36,940 nt of DNA from Sphingobacteriaceae bacterium (GTDB lineage Bacteria; Bacteroidota; Bacteroidia; Sphingobacteriales; Sphingobacteriaceae): positions 1 through 36,940 of the forward strand of contig CANKAT010000025.1 in NCBI GenBank assembly GCA_947479815.1, given 5' to 3'. Positions 8,909 to 18,035 of this stretch are shown piece by piece. The number at the start of each line of letters is the position of its first letter. Within the stretch, counting starts at the first letter, position 1. Position numbers and translations under genes: made by a program. The notes below the pieces were generated by a model. It ran no database searches. It was not told the DNA's origin and saw nothing but the letters and a program-made list of their open reading frames with translations.

Positions 8909-8950
8909 TATGCGTTACAAAGTAATTAATACTAGTATCTTAATTTGATA

Positions 8951-10225
8951 TTACATTAAAATACCTGCTATTGTTGCAGACAGGTAGGAGGCAAGTGTGC
9001 CGCAAATTAATGCTCTCATTCCTAGTTTGGCAAGATCAGTTCTTCTTTCTGGCGATAATTCACCTATTCCGCCAACTTGTATTGCTATAGAACTAAAATT
9101 TGCGAATCCGCATAATGCGAAACTGGTTATCAGAATTGTTTTTGGATCTAATGTTTCTTTGATTTTTGCTAGGTCAAGATAGGCTACAAACTCATTGATC
9201 ACCATTTTTGTTCCCATCAAAGATCCTGCTACCTGAATATCCTTTCCCGGAACCCCCATGGCATAAGCAAATACTGAAAAAACAGTCCCAAGTATCTGAT
9301 TTAAACTAAGCGTTTGAAGGTTAATTCCAATAAATGAAAGTGACATACCAAGACTACTTAATCCTAATCCAATCTTTCCTAGTACAAAGTCTACCAGTGC
9401 AATAATGGCAATAAAGCCAATCAACATTGCCACTACATTTAACCCAACCTTTAATCCATCACTTGCACCATGCGAAATAGCATCAACCAGATTGGCATTA
9501 GTTTTTTTAATCTCTAATGAAACCGTTCCTTTTGTTTCTGATATTTCAGTTTCTGGCCAAACTATTTTGGAAATCACCAGTGCAGCTGGAGCAGCCATCA
9601 AACTTGCAGCAATCAGATATTCTGCCTGAACACCCATGGCAATATATACCGCCATTACACCTCCTGCAATACAGGCCATACTGCCGGTCATAGAAGCTAA
9701 TAGTTCAGACATGGTCATTCCTTTTAAATAGGGTTTAATCATTATCTGAGCTTCTACTTGCCCTACAAAGGCACTGGCAACGTTTGATAAAGCTTCAGAG
9801 CCTGAAACGCCCATTAATTTGTAAACTATCATTGCGATAAATTTTACAAGGCGCTGCATGATTCCGAGGTAATAGGCAACGCTCACCAAAACCGCAACAA
9901 AAATTATTGTTGGAATAATGTTAAAGAAAAAAATAAATTCGTTCCCGCTTCCGAACGCTTTACCCATATTCTCAGAATTTACTAATGGGCCAAAAACAAA
10001 TTCAGCTCCTTTCTGAGAAAAGTTTAAAATTTTAGTAACCGCATCTCCTATCCATGAAAAAATTGTTTTTCCTAATGGAATTTTTAGAATAAAGACAGCA
10101 AGAGATAACTGAATTGCTATGCCTGATAATACCAGCCTATAGTTAATCGCTTTTCTGTTATTAGACATTAAAAATGCGATACCAAAAATTAATACTATGC
10201 CAATCAGGCCAGTGAATCTCTCCAT
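8951..10225 (-). CDS. Concentrative nucleoside transporter (CNT/NupC family)
   Basis: Inner-membrane cation-coupled nucleoside importer, 424 residues, with many hydrophobic segments across its length and the usual CNT length. Family features are the N-terminal VLSGIAIQLSLAVFILKIPL repeat, the VFGPL/GNEFIFFFNIIPTIIF gating region, the MTGSMACIAGGVMAVYIAMG segment and the C-terminal LCGFANFSSIAIQVGGIGEL with the nucleoside-contacting NFSS-type motif. It is the last gene of a minus-strand series with the DUF151 gene 63 bases upstream. It may be cotranscribed with that gene and the etf genes; a weak TAAATTTC word at 10251 could give its own promoter. Nucleoside specificity is not predictable. Confidence 0.93.
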   Translation of the reverse strand: MERFTGLIGIVLIFGIAFLMSNNRKAINYRLVLSGIAIQLSLAVFILKIPLGKTIFSWIGDAVTKILNFSQKGAEFVFGPLVNSENMGKAFGSGNEFIFFFNIIPTIIFVAVLVSVAYYLGIMQRLVKFIAMIVYKLMGVSGSEALSNVASAFVGQVEAQIMIKPYLKGMTMSELLASMTGSMACIAGGVMAVYIAMGVQAEYLIAASLMAAPAALVISKIVWPETEISETKGTVSLEIKKTNANLVDAISHGASDGLKVGLNVVAMLIGFIAIIALVDFVLGKIGLGLSSLGMSLSFIGINLQTLSLNQILGTVFSVFAYAMGVPGKDIQVAGSLMGTKMVINEFVAYLDLAKIKETLDPKTILITSFALCGFANFSSIAIQVGGIGELSPERRTDLAKLGMRALICGTLASYLSATIAGILM

Positions 10226-10288
10226 ACAGATTAATACTAAATTAATTGTGAAATTTAGGAATAAGAATTAGAACTTTTAGAAGGATCT

Positions 10289-10885
10289 TCATGAAGATTT
10301 TCGCCTTGAAAGTTCATCGCGAATATTTGCAGCTTTTTCATAAGCCTCGTCTGCAAGTGCATCTTTTAATTTGATTTTCAATTCCTCTTCAGAAAGAGAA
10401 CTATAATTAATTGCAGTACTCACTGCCTTTTCTTCAGTTTGTGGTTCAATATTTTCAAGGAAAACAAATTCATTACCTTCTATGACAATTCCAGCAGATG
10501 CTAAGATAAATTCATAAGTATATATAGGGCATTCAAACCGAACTGCTAAAGCAATTGCATCAGAAGTTCTTGCATCTATTTCACTTGTTTTTTTACCATC
10601 CGAACAAATTAATTTGGCATAAAATATACCTTCTACTAGGTTATAAATGATTATTTCTTGAATATTTATATTGTAATTTCCAGCTAATGATTTGAATAGA
10701 TCATGAGTAAGAGGCCTGCTAGGAGTCATTTTTTCAATTTCAATCGCAATTGCCTGTGCTTCAAAACTTCCTATTATAATTGGCAATCTTCTGCGTCCAT
10801 TTAGCTCACCCAGAACTAGTGCATACGCACCTGACTGAGTTTGACTATAGGATAAGCCTACAATATCTAGTTTAATTTTTTTCAT
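10289..10885 (-). CDS. Bifunctional nuclease domain (DUF151) protein with UVR motif
   Basis: A 198-residue protein with an N-terminal BFN/DUF151 domain (about 1-135) and a C-terminal UvrB/UvrC interaction motif (about 168-196, KLKDALADEAYEKAANIRDE). The BFN core includes GRRRLPIIIGSFEAQAIAIE and the ARTSDAIALAVRF segment that is most conserved in the family. Plant BBD nucleases share the domain and cut both RNA and DNA; bacterial members are mostly uncharacterised. The UVR motif suggests binding to UvrB-like or Clp-type partners. It lies 43 bases downstream of etfA in the same direction, so an operon is likely. Confidence 0.88.
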   Translation of the reverse strand: MKKIKLDIVGLSYSQTQSGAYALVLGELNGRRRLPIIIGSFEAQAIAIEIEKMTPSRPLTHDLFKSLAGNYNINIQEIIIYNLVEGIFYAKLICSDGKKTSEIDARTSDAIALAVRFECPIYTYEFILASAGIVIEGNEFVFLENIEPQTEEKAVSTAINYSSLSEEELKIKLKDALADEAYEKAANIRDELSRRKSS

Positions 10886-10928
10886 AAAATAAGCCTATTG
10901 GGTTATGAAATTAATACATTCATAAAAA

Positions 10929-11906
10929 TCAAGCATGAGCTTTATATGCCTTAATAGCATTGATCAGTTTTGGTAAAATTTCAAAAGCATCACCTACAAT
11001 TCCATAATCAGCAACTTTAAAAAATGGCGCTTCCGGGTCTTTATTGATTACAACAATTATTTTTGAAGAACTTATTCCTGCAAGATGCTGAATTGCACCT
11101 GAAATGCCAATAGCAATATAAAGGTTAGGACTTACAGCAATGCCGGTTTGCCCAACATGTTCTTCATGTGGTCGCCATCCTGCATCAGAAACTGGTTTAG
11201 AACAAGCTGTGGCTGCTCCGAGTACCTTTGCTAGTTCTTCGATCATGGCCCAGTTTTCAGGCCCTTTCATGCCCCGGCCAGCAGAAACAACTAGTTCTGC
11301 ATCAGGTAAAGCTATTTTGTCACTTGACCTGACAATTTCAGAAACCATTGTTCTAAAATCTGATTCCTTGAAATCAGGTTTAAAATCTTCAATGTTAGCT
11401 GATGATTCACTTTCTTTAAGCTGATAAGAGTTTGGATTTAAAGCAATCACTTTTATTTCTGAATTCAATTCAACTGTAGCAAATGCTTTTCCGGAGAATG
11501 CAGTCCTTTTTACTGTAAACGTATTATTGTCAGTTTTTGGAAGTTCAACTGCAGCGTCTACAAGGCCTGCTTTAAGTTTGACCGCAACACGTGGAGAAAG
11601 TCCTTTGCCTGTAAAGGAGTTGGCTAAAACAACTACCGCTGCTTCTTCTTTTTTCGCTGCTTCTGCAATTACAGATGCATATGCCTGGTTTACAAAGGTT
11701 TTAAGATTTTCTGTGCTTGCATTGAGAACCCTTTTTGCTCCATATTTACCAAGGGTGCTTAAGTCATCTTGATTTACATTGCCAATAGAAATAGCAATTA
11801 ATTCTGTCTTTAAAAGTTCAGCAATAGCTGCGGCGTATGAAACTACTTCAAAAGTAGATTTCTTAAATTTGCCATCTGCATTTTCAACATATACTAAAAC
11901 TGACAT
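10929..11906 (-). CDS. etfA: Electron transfer flavoprotein alpha subunit
   Basis: FAD-carrying subunit of ETF, which passes electrons from acyl-CoA dehydrogenases to the respiratory chain; 325 residues, the usual length. The C-terminal FAD-binding domain is clear: VSAGRGMKGPENW, then CSKPVSDAGWRPHEEHVGQT, then VSPNLYIAIGISGAIQHLAG and VVINKDPEAPFFKVADYGIVGD broken across the domain. The N-terminal alpha/beta domain is complete. It follows etfB by 48 bases in the same direction, so the pair should be cotranscribed from the promoter at 12710-12717. Confidence 0.97.
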   Translation of the reverse strand: MSVLVYVENADGKFKKSTFEVVSYAAAIAELLKTELIAISIGNVNQDDLSTLGKYGAKRVLNASTENLKTFVNQAYASVIAEAAKKEEAAVVVLANSFTGKGLSPRVAVKLKAGLVDAAVELPKTDNNTFTVKRTAFSGKAFATVELNSEIKVIALNPNSYQLKESESSANIEDFKPDFKESDFRTMVSEIVRSSDKIALPDAELVVSAGRGMKGPENWAMIEELAKVLGAATACSKPVSDAGWRPHEEHVGQTGIAVSPNLYIAIGISGAIQHLAGISSSKIIVVINKDPEAPFFKVADYGIVGDAFEILPKLINAIKAYKAHA

Positions 11907-11954
11907 ATTTATGAGTTAAGCCCTGAATAGGGGTATGAATTTTTGATCTGAATT

Positions 11955-12692
11955 TTAAATTACTTTTGCTTCTGTATGCAGGAGCCCAATCAGTTTTTCG
12001 GGTTCATCCTGTGAAAGAAGTGTTACTGAACCTCTTGGAGCCGGTACACTATACGATTTGAAAGTAATCAATTGAGCAATGTCAATTGCATCTAGAACTT
12101 CAAGCGGTTTAGTCCGAGCAGACATTATTCCACGCATATTTGGTATTTTGGGTTCAGCTACACCTTCAGCGCAACTGGCTACAAAAGGAAAACTTACAGT
12201 TAAATGTTCTTTGCCACCTTCTATTTCACGAACAATACTTGCCCGGTCAGCTTCAATCTCAAGTTTTTTGATAATTGAAATTGAAGGTATATCTAGAAAT
12301 TCACCCAGCATGGCAGCAATCTGCGAGCCATTATAATCACTTGATTCACGACCTGTAAGAATGATATCAAAGCCATTATTTTTTGCATAATGTGCAATTT
12401 GAGCCGATACAAAATAAGAATCTCTGGCTGAAGCGTTGATTCGAACAGCATCATCTGCACCAAGTGCAAGGGCTTTTCGAATTGTTGGCTCAGAACTGAT
12501 TTCTCCAACATGAATAATAGTTACTGTGCCTTTACCTCCTTCAGTTAATTCAATAGCTCTTGCTAAAGCAATTTCATCATAGGGGTTTAATATAAATTGA
12601 ACACCTGCAGTATTGAATTGTGTATTATCGCTGTTAAAAGTTATTTTTGCTGTTGTATCGGGGACATTACTGACACAAACTAATATTTTCAT
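11955..12692 (-). CDS. etfB: Electron transfer flavoprotein beta subunit
   Basis: AMP-binding partner of EtfA, 245 residues from the ATG at 12692 (MKILVCVSNVPDTTAKI, the canonical ETF-beta opening). Typical segments are NPYDEIALARAIEL, the ALALGADDAVRI stretch and LTGRESSDYNGSQIAAMLGE. The reading frame stays open to 12746, but those 18 extra codons would cross the promoter (12710-12717) and the divergent TPR gene, and they do not resemble ETF-beta. Upstream-first gene of the etfB-etfA pair, probably followed by the DUF151 and nucleoside-transporter genes. Confidence 0.96.
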   Translation of the reverse strand: MKILVCVSNVPDTTAKITFNSDNTQFNTAGVQFILNPYDEIALARAIELTEGGKGTVTIIHVGEISSEPTIRKALALGADDAVRINASARDSYFVSAQIAHYAKNNGFDIILTGRESSDYNGSQIAAMLGEFLDIPSISIIKKLEIEADRASIVREIEGGKEHLTVSFPFVASCAEGVAEPKIPNMRGIMSARTKPLEVLDAIDIAQLITFKSYSVPAPRGSVTLLSQDEPEKLIGLLHTEAKVI

Positions 12693-12709
12693 ATCGATTT
12701 CTCTTTTTA

Positions 12710-12717
12710 CAAATCTA
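12710..12717 (-). promoter_or_regulatory. Bacteroidota -7 element, etfBA promoter
   Basis: CAAATCTA reads TAGATTTG on the minus strand, 18 bases before the etfB ATG. The whole divergent spacer to the TPR gene is only 45 bases. Confidence 0.55.
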
Positions 12718-12737
12718 CTTAAAAAAGATAAAATATA

Positions 12738-13073
12738 ATGCATCATATACGTTTACAAAAGCTCTTGGATTTTCTAAATAATGAGCCTGATGATCCTTTT
12801 TTGAAATATGCATTGGCAACAGAATATTTGAGTCAGAATGATGTGCAAAAGGCTCTTTTTTATTTTGAAGATCTATTAAATAAACATCCTGATTATGTTG
12901 GAACTTATTATCACGCAGGTAAATTATACGAGCGTCTTGACAGGAAATCGGAAGCTATATTTGTTTTTCAAAGGGGGATGGAAATAGCAAGAAAGGCTGG
13001 TGATAGTCATGCTTACTCTGAATTGCAAACAGTTTTCAATTCAGCATCTGGTTTAGATTATGAAGACGATTAA
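12738..13073 (+). CDS. Small tetratricopeptide repeat protein
   Basis: A 111-residue protein with about two TPR motifs: helices around FLKYALATEYLSQNDVQKAL and GTYYHAGKLYERLDRKSEA show the A/G/Y spacing of TPRs, and the tail is acidic. No signal peptide is visible, so it is probably a cytoplasmic protein-protein adaptor. The start ATG lies 45 bases from divergent etfB. The CHR transporter gene follows after 5 bases, so the two should share a transcript, but no functional link is known to me. Confidence 0.85.
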   Translation: MHHIRLQKLLDFLNNEPDDPFLKYALATEYLSQNDVQKALFYFEDLLNKHPDYVGTYYHAGKLYERLDRKSEAIFVFQRGMEIARKAGDSHAYSELQTVFNSASGLDYEDD

Positions 13074-13078
13074 ATACG

Positions 13079-14281
13079 ATGTGGAGTAAGCGCCAACTTA
13101 TTTTTCTGTATGATGTAATTTGGTTTACCCTTACTGCATTCGGAGGAGCGCAAGCTCATGTAGGCATGATGCTCAAAAATTTTGTTAATAAACGCAAGTA
13201 TATTTCTGAAACTGAATTATTGGAGTTGAATGCTTTAACTCAGATTCTTCCGGGTCCATCTTCAACCCAAACTCTTGTTGGTATTGCATATAAAGTGGGT
13301 GGTTTACCGATGGCAATAAGTGCATTTTTTATATGGATATTGCCATCAACGGCGCTGATGTCATTGGCAGTACTAAGCTATACTTTATTAGGTCAGAAGG
13401 AGAAATTTGCTGCCATTTTGGAGTTTGTTCAACCTATTGCTGTTGGAATTGTAGCTTATGCTGCATTCTCATTTGGTCGTACAATTTTAAAATCACCTAC
13501 ATCAATTTGGCTTGCTGCCGGATCATTATTCGCTACTTTGCTTCTTAGAAATGCGTATGCTTTCCCAATATTGATTCTTATAGGAGGGATTGTTTCATCA
13601 ACTGTTGAAACAGCAATTGAGGAAAATAACCTCAGATTTAAGCTTTTTTCAAATATTAACCCTCGCAAAATAGCCTATTTTTTAGGTGTATTATTGCTTT
13701 TTGCAGGGTTAGGCGCTCTTATTAATCGTACCTCACCATTTAGTTTGCCGATTCGTTTATTCGAAAATTTTTATCGGAACGGCATTATGATATTTGGTGG
13801 TGGACAGGTACTGGTTCCTTTTATGTATACCGAATTTGTAGAGATGAAGGGATATCTTGATTCAGATCAGTTTTTATCAGGATACGCATTCCAGCAGGCT
13901 TTACCCGGACCAACCTTTTCTTTCACCTCATTTGTTGGAGGCATGACTCTGAAAAATGCAGGATTTAACATTTATGGGCAAATATTGGGTAGTATTATTG
14001 CAGTTTTGGGAATCAATTTGCCGGGGTTAATTCTGATTCTCTTTATTGTTCCTTTCTGGAATGATCTTAAAAAGATAACCCGAATTAAAAATTCACTTTC
14101 AGGTATCAATGCAGTTGCTGTTGGCTTTATGGGTGCTGCATTTCTTCTTTTGTTACAGCCTGTGGGAATAAACTTCTTATCAATCGGTTTGATTATTATG
14201 ACTTTTCTACTACTGGTTTTTACCAGGATCAAAACACCATTATTAATTCTTGCCGGAGTTTTACTGGGTCTGTTTATTTAA
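13079..14281 (+). CDS. chrA: Chromate transporter (CHR) family protein
   Basis: Inner-membrane protein of 400 residues made of two homologous CHR halves. The first half has FGGAQAHVGMM and LPGPSSTQT near residues 21-62; the second repeats the pattern as IFGGGQVLVPFM and LPGPTFSFTSFVGG. Characterised two-domain members export chromate; many homologues have unknown substrates, so the name is a family assignment. About ten hydrophobic segments are visible. It follows the TPR gene by 5 bases and converges on dnaB with a 28-base gap. No chromate-specific regulator (chrB) is nearby. Confidence 0.88.
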   Translation: MWSKRQLIFLYDVIWFTLTAFGGAQAHVGMMLKNFVNKRKYISETELLELNALTQILPGPSSTQTLVGIAYKVGGLPMAISAFFIWILPSTALMSLAVLSYTLLGQKEKFAAILEFVQPIAVGIVAYAAFSFGRTILKSPTSIWLAAGSLFATLLLRNAYAFPILILIGGIVSSTVETAIEENNLRFKLFSNINPRKIAYFLGVLLLFAGLGALINRTSPFSLPIRLFENFYRNGIMIFGGGQVLVPFMYTEFVEMKGYLDSDQFLSGYAFQQALPGPTFSFTSFVGGMTLKNAGFNIYGQILGSIIAVLGINLPGLILILFIVPFWNDLKKITRIKNSLSGINAVAVGFMGAAFLLLLQPVGINFLSIGLIIMTFLLLVFTRIKTPLLILAGVLLGLFI

Positions 14282-14309
14282 TAAAAATACCTGCTTAGAG
14301 TATCAGTAT

Positions 14310-15875
14310 TTAAAAGGGTGGTTCTTCATCTATGTCGTCCATTCTGGATGGACGAATAATAAAGTTATTAGGCTTCTCAAAGTCTTGTGAAGGTGAAATT
14401 CCAGCAAATGGACTTGGGTTATTTCCTGCAGGGCTACTGAAATCTTCTTCAAGATCTACGAATTTCACAAATTTTCCGATAAATCGAAGTGGAACCGTAC
14501 CAGTTTCACCATTTCTGTGCTTGGCAATAATAACTTCACCTATTCCAATGGTTGATCGTCCATTTTCATCTTCTGTAAGCCCATAATATTCGGGGCGATA
14601 TAGGAATAAAACCATATCTGCATCTTGTTCAATAGAACCAGATTCCCTTAGATCAGAAAGCATTGGCTTTTTACTACCACCAGGACGGTTTTCTACTGCC
14701 CGGCTTAACTGGGAAAGAGCTATAACGGGTACATTTAGTTCTTTAGCAACTGATTTTAATGCTCTGGATATACTACCTATCTCTTGTTCACGATTACCAC
14801 TTTTACCATCACTTTTTCCGTGCATGAGCTGGAGGTAATCGATAATGATCATTTGAATATCGTATTGTGCTTTTAAACGCCTACACTTAGCTCTGAATTC
14901 AAATATATTTAAGGCTGGTGTATCGTCAATAAATAGGGGAGCCTCAGTTAGTTTACCTATCTTAGAATGAAGCTGCTGCCATTCCCATTCTGCCAGATGA
15001 CCTTTTCTAATTTTTTCTTGTTCTATTTCTGTTTCACCTGAAATCAAACGATTAACAAGTTGTACAGATGACATTTCTAAAGAAAAAAAGACCACAGGTT
15101 TATTAAATTGTACTGCAGCATTTCTTGCACAACTCAGTACAAATGCAGTTTTACCCATGGCAGGTCTGGCCGCAATTATAACAAGATCTGATGGCTGCCA
15201 TCCTGAGGTAATTCTGTCAAGAGCAGTAAATCCGGATGCTACACCTGTCAGTCCATCAACTTTATCTTTAATTTTTTCCAGATTCTCTAATGATTCACGA
15301 ATAATCTCATCCATTTTTCGGGAATCTCTTCGAAGATTATTTTGAGCAATGTCAAAAAGATTTTTTTCTGCGTGATCAAGAAGATCGAAAATGTCAGTTG
15401 TATCCTCATAGGCATTGGTAATAATTTCGGTGGAGATACGAATTAGTTCACGCTGAATAAATTTTTGAGAAATAATTCGGGCATGGTATTCAATATTTGC
15501 TGCAGATGCAACACGGTTTGTTAGTTCAGTTATGTAATATGCTCCACCAATCAGTTCTAGTTCGCCCTGCTGACGTAATTGGGCAGTTACTGTAAGGATA
15601 TCGATAGGAGAAGACTTCTGAAAAAGAATCTGAATGGCTTCGAAAATTTTTTGATGACTATCTTTATAAAACACATCAGGTTTTAAGATGTCAATAACAG
15701 CAGAAAGTGCATCTTTTTCAAGCATTAGCGCACCAAGCACAGCTTCTTCGAGATCTAATGCCTGAGGGGGAAGTTTACCTAGCCCACTAGCCATGTTGCT
15801 TAGTTTGTTCCTTCGCTCAGCAGAAAAAGTATTTTTATTGCTTTTATTGTATTCCTGATCCGTTTCTAAACTCAT
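14310..15875 (-). CDS. dnaB: Replicative DNA helicase DnaB
   Basis: Hexameric 5'-3' helicase at the replication fork, 521 residues from the ATG at 15875 (MSLETDQEY). The N-terminal primase-interacting domain begins around LPPQALDLEEAVLGALML. The RecA-like domain has Walker A in ARPAMGKTA (about 236-244), Walker B in MIIIDYLQLM, and the DnaB signature ALSQLSRAVENR followed by LSDLRESGSIEQDADMV. The C-terminal tail after VKFVDLEED is variable as usual. No intein is present. A -7 element at 15881-15888 places the start point at or next to the ATG, suggesting a leaderless or very short-leader mRNA. Confidence 0.97.
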   Translation of the reverse strand: MSLETDQEYNKSNKNTFSAERRNKLSNMASGLGKLPPQALDLEEAVLGALMLEKDALSAVIDILKPDVFYKDSHQKIFEAIQILFQKSSPIDILTVTAQLRQQGELELIGGAYYITELTNRVASAANIEYHARIISQKFIQRELIRISTEIITNAYEDTTDIFDLLDHAEKNLFDIAQNNLRRDSRKMDEIIRESLENLEKIKDKVDGLTGVASGFTALDRITSGWQPSDLVIIAARPAMGKTAFVLSCARNAAVQFNKPVVFFSLEMSSVQLVNRLISGETEIEQEKIRKGHLAEWEWQQLHSKIGKLTEAPLFIDDTPALNIFEFRAKCRRLKAQYDIQMIIIDYLQLMHGKSDGKSGNREQEIGSISRALKSVAKELNVPVIALSQLSRAVENRPGGSKKPMLSDLRESGSIEQDADMVLFLYRPEYYGLTEDENGRSTIGIGEVIIAKHRNGETGTVPLRFIGKFVKFVDLEEDFSSPAGNNPSPFAGISPSQDFEKPNNFIIRPSRMDDIDEEPPF

Positions 15876-15880
15876 AATAA

Positions 15881-15888
15881 CAAAAGTA
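15881..15888 (-). promoter_or_regulatory. Bacteroidota -7 element, dnaB promoter
   Basis: CAAAAGTA reads TACTTTTG on the minus strand, ending only 6 bases before the dnaB ATG. If real, the transcript would start at or almost at the start codon. Confidence 0.4.
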
Positions 15889-15893
15889 TACAA

Positions 15894-16159
15894 AAAATGG
15901 AGCAGAAATGTTTAAGTTTTTCACAATTTATTTTGATGAAAATTACAATATTGTATACACCTCTTTAAATCACATGTTTTATTAACATAAATTTTTTATT
16001 TAATGTGGAAATCATATAAAATCTTTGTTTATATATGTTTTATCGGTGTGTTAATAAATTTTTTTGATGTTGATAAACTATTATTCTAATCTAATAAACC
16101 TTCTTATTTCTATGAAAAGGGAAATTATATCTAACTTGGCAAATAAATAGGAAGTATAA
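15894..16159. other. AT-rich divergent spacer between dnaB and rlmB
   Basis: This 266-base gap is very AT-rich and holds no convincing ORF. One DnaA-box-like word, TTTTTCACA, lies at 15917-15925, and a near-match on the other strand, TGTGGAAAT, lies around 16003-16011. A weak TAACTTGG word near the rlmB side is the only promoter candidate for that gene. I see no clustered boxes that would make it an origin. Confidence 0.5.
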
Positions 16160-16948
16160 ATGAACGGTAGCCCTTTTAAACGAAAACGTGAGTTTGAAAC
16201 ACATGAATCAAATCAAATGGTATTTGGAATTCGTGCAATTATTGAGGCAATTAAAAGTGGTAAAGAGATTGAAAACCTTTTTTTACAAAGGGGGCTAACT
16301 GGAGGAATAATTCTTGAATTACGTAGTTTATTAAAAGATCAAGAAATTGGTTTTCAACTAGTTCCAACAGAAAAACTCAACCGACTAACAACAAAGAATC
16401 ATCAGGGTGCTGTTGCGTTTATTTCACCAATCAGTTATGATAAAATAGAAAATATTATACCATTGATTTATGAAAAAGGAGAGGTTCCTTTGATTTTGAT
16501 ATTAGATGGTATCACTGATGTACGTAATTTCGGGGCTATTGCTAGGACTGCTGAATGTGCAGGAGTACATGCCATCATAGTTCCGGCAAAAGGTTCTGCA
16601 CAAATCAATCCTGATGCAATTAAAACGTCTGCTGGTGCACTTTATAAAATCCCGGTTTGTAGGCATGATAGTCTCTTGAAAACTGCAAAATTTCTTCAGG
16701 AATCTGGTTTGCAATTGGTTGCGTGTACAGAAAAAACAAATGATTATCTCTATCAGCCAGATTATACTGTTCCTTCTGCTATTATCATGGGTTCTGAAGA
16801 AACAGGTATTTCAACAGATCTGATCCGGATTGCAGACCATCTAGCTAAAATTCCAATGTATGGTGAGATTGAGTCGTTAAATGTTTCGGTTTCAGCCGGT
16901 ATATTGTTATATGAAGCTGTAAGACAAAAAATGTCTGCTGCTAAATAA
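16160..16948 (+). CDS. rlmB: TrmH/SpoU-family 23S rRNA 2'-O-methyltransferase (RlmB type)
   Basis: SPOUT methyltransferase predicted to 2'-O-methylate a 23S rRNA guanosine (G2251 in E. coli RlmB), 262 residues. The N-terminal substrate-binding domain (about 20-95) is followed by the knotted SAM-binding domain: motif 1 in DGITDVRNFGAIARTAECAG, motif 2 in AIIMGSEETGIS and motif 3 in SLNVSVSAGILLYEA. The ATG follows a GGAAG run by 5 bases, an unusually good ribosome binding site for this window. Its 3' end overlaps that of the converging mannose-1-phosphate guanylyltransferase gene by 8 bases. Another TrmH-family target is possible. Confidence 0.9.
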   Translation: MNGSPFKRKREFETHESNQMVFGIRAIIEAIKSGKEIENLFLQRGLTGGIILELRSLLKDQEIGFQLVPTEKLNRLTTKNHQGAVAFISPISYDKIENIIPLIYEKGEVPLILILDGITDVRNFGAIARTAECAGVHAIIVPAKGSAQINPDAIKTSAGALYKIPVCRHDSLLKTAKFLQESGLQLVACTEKTNDYLYQPDYTVPSAIIMGSEETGISTDLIRIADHLAKIPMYGEIESLNVSVSAGILLYEAVRQKMSAAK

Positions 16949-18023
16949 ATTCGCTGCCGAATCGCTGTTTTACATCGGCTACAATTTGTTTGATTTCCTG
17001 TTCCCGTTCTCTTGGACAGACTAATAGAGAATTGTTGTCTTCAATTACAATAAAATCATGTAAGCCTTGAAGTACTACTAGTTTGTCTTTTGGAACATTC
17101 ACCATGCAATTAGAAGAATCATACATGATCACTCTTTCTGAAGGTATTACCACATTTCCTACATAATCCTTTTCAGATAGGTCGTAGATTGAAGCCCAGG
17201 TGCCCAAGTCTGACCATCCAAATTCAGTTGGTAAAACATAGACATTGTCAGCTTTCTCCATAATTCCGTAATCAATGGAAATATTCGTGCATTGAGAGAA
17301 TGCAGATTGTATAAATTCCTGTTCTTGAGGAGTATTATAAGCCATCTCTCCTTCTTTGAATATGTCATTCATTTCGGGGAGGTATTTTTCAAAAGATTTC
17401 AGTATATTTTTTGCAGACCAAACAAAAATTCCAGCATTCCATAGAAAATCGCCACTTTGAACAAATGTTTTTGCTAATTCAACATTTGGTTTTTCTGTGA
17501 AGGTCTTAACTTTGAAAAAATCTTCTCCGATTTTTTTGGTATTGTATTGAATGTAACCATATCCAGTATCAGGTCTTGATGGTTTAATTCCAAGAGTAAT
17601 CAAGCAATCATTTTCAAGTGCAGTATCAAGTGATTTTTTAATGCAACGCGTGAACTCATCTGAGTCCATGATTAAATGATCAGATGGAGCTACGACAATT
17701 GATGCATTCGGATTTATTTTCAATATTTTATGACTGCCATATGCTATGCATGGGGCCGTATTACGCATAATAGGTTCAGCCAATATTTGTTCTTTATCTA
17801 TGCCAGGTAATTGCTTTTGAACTAGGTCTTTATAGCTTTCATTTGTTAATATGAAAATATTTTCTTGAGGTACGATTTTTAAAAAACGATCATACGTTTG
17901 CTGGATCAGAGTTTTTCCAGTTCCTAATATATCAAGAAACTGTTTCGGATATGCTGTACGGCTTAATGGCCAAAATCTGCTGCCAATACCACCCGCCATT
18001 ATGAGTACGTAATAATTTTTCAT
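16941..18023 (-). CDS. Mannose-1-phosphate guanylyltransferase
   Basis: Makes GDP-mannose from mannose-1-phosphate and GTP for surface polysaccharides; 360 residues. The nucleotide-binding loop MAGGIGSRFWPLSR (9-22) with PKQFLDI after it is diagnostic, and VVAPSDHLI and FTEKPN are the usual further motifs. It is the short, single-domain form and lacks the phosphomannose isomerase half found in AlgA/ManC fusions. It follows the arabinose-5-phosphate isomerase gene by 12 bases in the same direction, so the two form an envelope-sugar operon. Its stop codon overlaps the 3' end of rlmB. Confidence 0.94.
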   Translation of the reverse strand: MKNYYVLIMAGGIGSRFWPLSRTAYPKQFLDILGTGKTLIQQTYDRFLKIVPQENIFILTNESYKDLVQKQLPGIDKEQILAEPIMRNTAPCIAYGSHKILKINPNASIVVAPSDHLIMDSDEFTRCIKKSLDTALENDCLITLGIKPSRPDTGYGYIQYNTKKIGEDFFKVKTFTEKPNVELAKTFVQSGDFLWNAGIFVWSAKNILKSFEKYLPEMNDIFKEGEMAYNTPQEQEFIQSAFSQCTNISIDYGIMEKADNVYVLPTEFGWSDLGTWASIYDLSEKDYVGNVVIPSERVIMYDSSNCMVNVPKDKLVVLQGLHDFIVIEDNNSLLVCPREREQEIKQIVADVKQRFGSEFI

Positions 18024-18035
18024 GCTTTTTAAAAT

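Noticed and set aside
8619-8948. 109-codon plus-strand ORF at the end of gltA
   Set aside because: Most of it is a shifted frame of conserved citrate synthase sequence and the rest runs through the terminator.
12693-12746. Longer N-terminus for EtfB
   Set aside because: It would cross the etfB promoter word and the start of the divergent TPR gene; MKILVCVSN at 12692 is the family start.
15876-16159. Replication origin next to dnaB
   Set aside because: The spacer is AT-rich, but only one exact DnaA-box-like word (15917-15925) and one near match are present, without clustering; dnaA and dnaN are absent.
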